64,000 nucleotides of DNA from Ashinkailepas kermadecensis (lineage: Eukaryota; Arthropoda; Thecostraca; Neolepadidae): contig JAOTOM010002715.1 of the NCBI GenBank assembly GCA_034440615.1, forward strand, positions 22,501 through 86,500, read 5' to 3'. A program made the translations under genes and the position numbers. The notes under the pieces were generated by a model. It had not been told where the DNA came from. It was given only the letters and a program-made list of their open reading frames with translations, and searched no databases. Positions 61,501 through 64,000 of this stretch are shown piece by piece (position 1 is the stretch's first letter; every line of letters starts with the position of its first letter).

Positions 61501-63190
61501 GATTTCGGAACAGAAAATGCTAACGCAGCCAATTCTGATCGGTGGCCTCCGGGACTCCGGAGAACGTCTCTTAAAACTGTCAAACTTTCCCACTATATGG
61601 GTGGCAGGAACACAGGTTTCCCGAGACACAGCTCCGGAGCCGGAGAAGTGTACTCAGTGTGCATCATCTTGCAAGTTGCTGTTGGCGCGTTGTTGTCAGC
61701 AATTCCGGTGGTTGACTGATGGAGTGTGTGAGGATGTGGTCTGGCTGCTGACTGCTACACAAAGTTGTTAGTTTGAGTGGTGACCGTAAGCGGAATAACC
61801 AGCGTTTTTTTTGGGTGTCGTTCTGTTTGTTTTTATTGATATCTTTGTTCCCACATTTGTGTCGGAGTCAGGGTGGAAATTAAGGCACTTCTTAAGAGAT
61901 TTTATCTCTGAAAACATTTTGGTAGATTTTTCTTAAAAGGTGTTTTGGGAATGGAAGGATTTTTTTTTGGCAGAATACCATGTTTATGAACTTGATTCGG
62001 AAGATTCGATCATTCGTTTTCTCCGTAAATGCTTACGTCTCGGTTAATCTTAGCGATAATATCTATAATGCGCCATATATGCCACACCGCTGTTTGTTGC
62101 ATAATTTATCCATCCCTCACCTGGCACTTCTCAGACGTGATTAAAGGGACATTCGACACTTCACACAGTTGATTCAACACTTTCACATCGAAAATGCTTA
62201 ATTTCCGCCTCTTTGCCACATAGATGACACACCACTACCGTTACACCACAACGGCAAAAAAACTAAACGTACAGCACGGCTAAGAGCCGGCTTCTGCTCG
62301 GTCTGGTCTTGCCTCACAACTTCCAACAAATAGTATGATAATTCATAATTAAATAGGAAAATTTAACCTAACCTAACATAATACAACCTACTCTTATCTA
62401 AACCAATATAAACTCATATATTTTAATTAAAAAACAAGCGTAATGTTTATCGTGACGGACAGCGAAGTGATATTTAAAAGAGTCGGCTTCTGCTCGGTCT
62501 CGTCTTTCCTCACGACTTCCAACAAGCAATATGATAATTAATAATTAAATAGGAAAACCTAGCCTAACCTAACCTAACATAATACAATCTACTCTTATCT
62601 AAACTAATATAAACTCATATATTATAATTTAAAAACAAGCGTAATATTTATCGTGACGTCATCCGTACATCACTCATTTTCAGCATAATATATAGAATGT
62701 ATCATAGCATAATATAATCTAATCTAACCTAACCTAACCTAACCTAGCCTAACATAACCTAACCTAACCTAGCCTGACATAACATAACATAACAAAACAT
62801 AACCTAACCTAACCTAACCTAACCGGAAAACCAGTATACGCAATATGCTATAATTGTAGAGTTAAGATTTTGCTAGTGTATTTCTTTGCCAACTGAAAAG
62901 TAATCATTTGCAGAGAAAATGAGAAGTCGCATCATCATTTCCACGTTCAAATACCCCATATGAAAATAAAAAAATCCAAAGTCACATTTCACCTTGATCT
63001 TGATATATACCTTTGATTTGACCAAAAATGAGAATGATATTACTCATGCATATTATGTAGGTACTGATTTAGGTTTTTCCGGTCAGTTACTGGTAAACAG
63101 ATTCCATGCATAAAAAATTATGTCCATGAAAATGTACTCCGGAAGAAATCGCTATGCACTCCGACTCCCAACCCGGAAAGTAAGTTTACC
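58589..63190. repeat. Mosaic of large direct and inverted repeats
   Basis: Direct pairs: about 59280-60440 against 60915-61930, and 58589-59095 against 61930-62260. Inverted pairs: 58740-58815 against 60540-60640, 60480-60535 against 61870-61925, and 60910-61105 against 63005-63185. CCTAA-type islands (58828, 59175, 60805, 62365, 62560, 62715) lie between the blocks. No coding frame is convincing. The structure suggests a foldback-type or nested non-autonomous DNA transposon. Confidence 0.65.
62714..62826. repeat. Interstitial telomere-like (CCTAA)n islands
   Basis: Runs of CCTAA at about 62726-62747 and 62800-62824 with CATAA and CCTAG variants between. TTAGG/CCTAA is the common arthropod telomere repeat. 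Confidence 0.8.
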
Positions 63191-63570
63191 ACTCTGCTGG
63201 TCACCAACAATTGGTTCGTACCTACCTACCCACAAGCCAAGTTTGCCGCAGCAGGGAAAATCCCGCGTGAGTCCAGTGTATTCAATTTGGCCCCACAGTA
63301 AAGAGAGCACATATCAAACTCACCTACAATAAATGGGTCCAATACGCCAGCAATGGGCAGTGCTACAATATCTGACTTCCCAAGATGGATGTATTATCAC
63401 CAGCACAACGATAGGAACCGACCAAACAAGCAAATCGATCGCAAAGATGGCGGACTCAGGGCTTCCTCTCACCTGGCAAATGTTCGAATTACCGTTTACT
63501 GCGCATGCGTGTTACATTTCGCCAAGAAACTGGGTATCTGTGAATATTTCCGCCAAGATCGGGGCAACGC

Positions 63571-64000
63571 GTGTAAATCGACGCGCGCGTCGAAATACAC
63601 TCAGCTGTTGCTCTGCGTAAACCTACGCGGACGTCGATTTACACAGGAGGTGACTTCAGTGTATATCGACGCAGATCTCTCGTTATTTACACAGCGCCGC
63701 TCGCCTGCGTAAATCTACGCAGGCGTCGATATACACAGGCAGCGGTGCTGGTGTATATCTACGCGGACGTGAACTACGCGTGCGTCGATTTACACAGAAG
63801 GCCATGCCTGTGTAAATCTACGTATGCGTGGAATACGCGCGCGTCGATATACACAGAAGGCGATTCCTGCGTAAATCGACGCAGGAAGGCGTTGATATAC
63901 GCAGGAGGCGGTACTGGTGTATATCTACGCGGACGTGAACAACGCGTGCGTCGATTTACACAGAAGCCCATGCCTGTGTAAATATACGTACGCGTGACAT
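63571..64000. repeat. Palindromic satellite, 8 complete units, continuing past the window
   Basis: Each unit has an arm like G(T/C)GTAAATC(G/T)ACGC and its inverted partner GCGTCGAT(T/A)TACAC. Units are at 63571-63600, 63615-63644, 63659-63692, 63707-63736, 63751-63795, 63810-63854, 63869-63902 and 63917-63961; a ninth starts at 63976. Units 5-6 and 8-9 match with a 166-bp higher-order period. Confidence 0.9.

Overview
This is a eukaryotic window, with introns, a TATA promoter, tRNA-derived SINEs, hAT-like MITEs and very abundant minisatellites. The composition is moderately GC-rich. The glycine-rich secreted protein gene, the two-zinc-knuckle form of SF1 and short runs of the arthropod telomere repeat (CCTAA/TTAGG) point to an arthropod. 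A crustacean, perhaps a barnacle, is my guess from general character only.

Two protein genes can be assembled exon by exon with consistent phases. The first is on the + strand. TATA box 3669-3675, start codon 3798 and stop 27310-27312 define a seven-exon gene for a secreted glycine/histidine/tyrosine-rich, cuticle-like protein of 534 residues. Its first intron is 16.6 kb and interrupts the signal peptide after five codons. The second is on the - strand. Thirteen coding exons, from start codon 56840 to stop 30607, encode a complete splicing factor 1 (SF1, branch-point-binding protein) of 705 residues, with the U2AF-ligand motif, SPSP motif, KH-QUA2 domain, two CCHC zinc knuckles and a proline/glutamine-rich tail. 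The genes are tail to tail, with 3.3 kb between them in which I see no gene.

The rest is repeat. About 30 minisatellites with unrelated units of 9 to 96 bp fill the introns. Many sit within about 20-150 bp of an exon edge or promoter, and at least four have units that contain sequence of the neighbouring exon edge: the SF1 start codon, the SF1 exon 8 donor, the SF1 exon 9 acceptor, and the cuticle-like exon 2 acceptor. As a result the introns carry arrays of extra donor-like and acceptor-like sites.

The mobile elements include tRNA-Lys-like and tRNA-Val-like SINEs that share one 3' tail. There is also a family of only 54-60 bp units carrying that same tail; five copies are bounded by 12-15 bp target-site duplications. 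A ~490 bp hAT-type MITE family is present, with one copy showing a perfect 8 bp duplication. The left end holds a decayed coding remnant of a mobile-element-associated protein. The right end (58.6-63.2 kb) is a mosaic of direct and inverted repeats with telomere-like islands, followed by a satellite of 30-45 bp palindromes that runs off the window.
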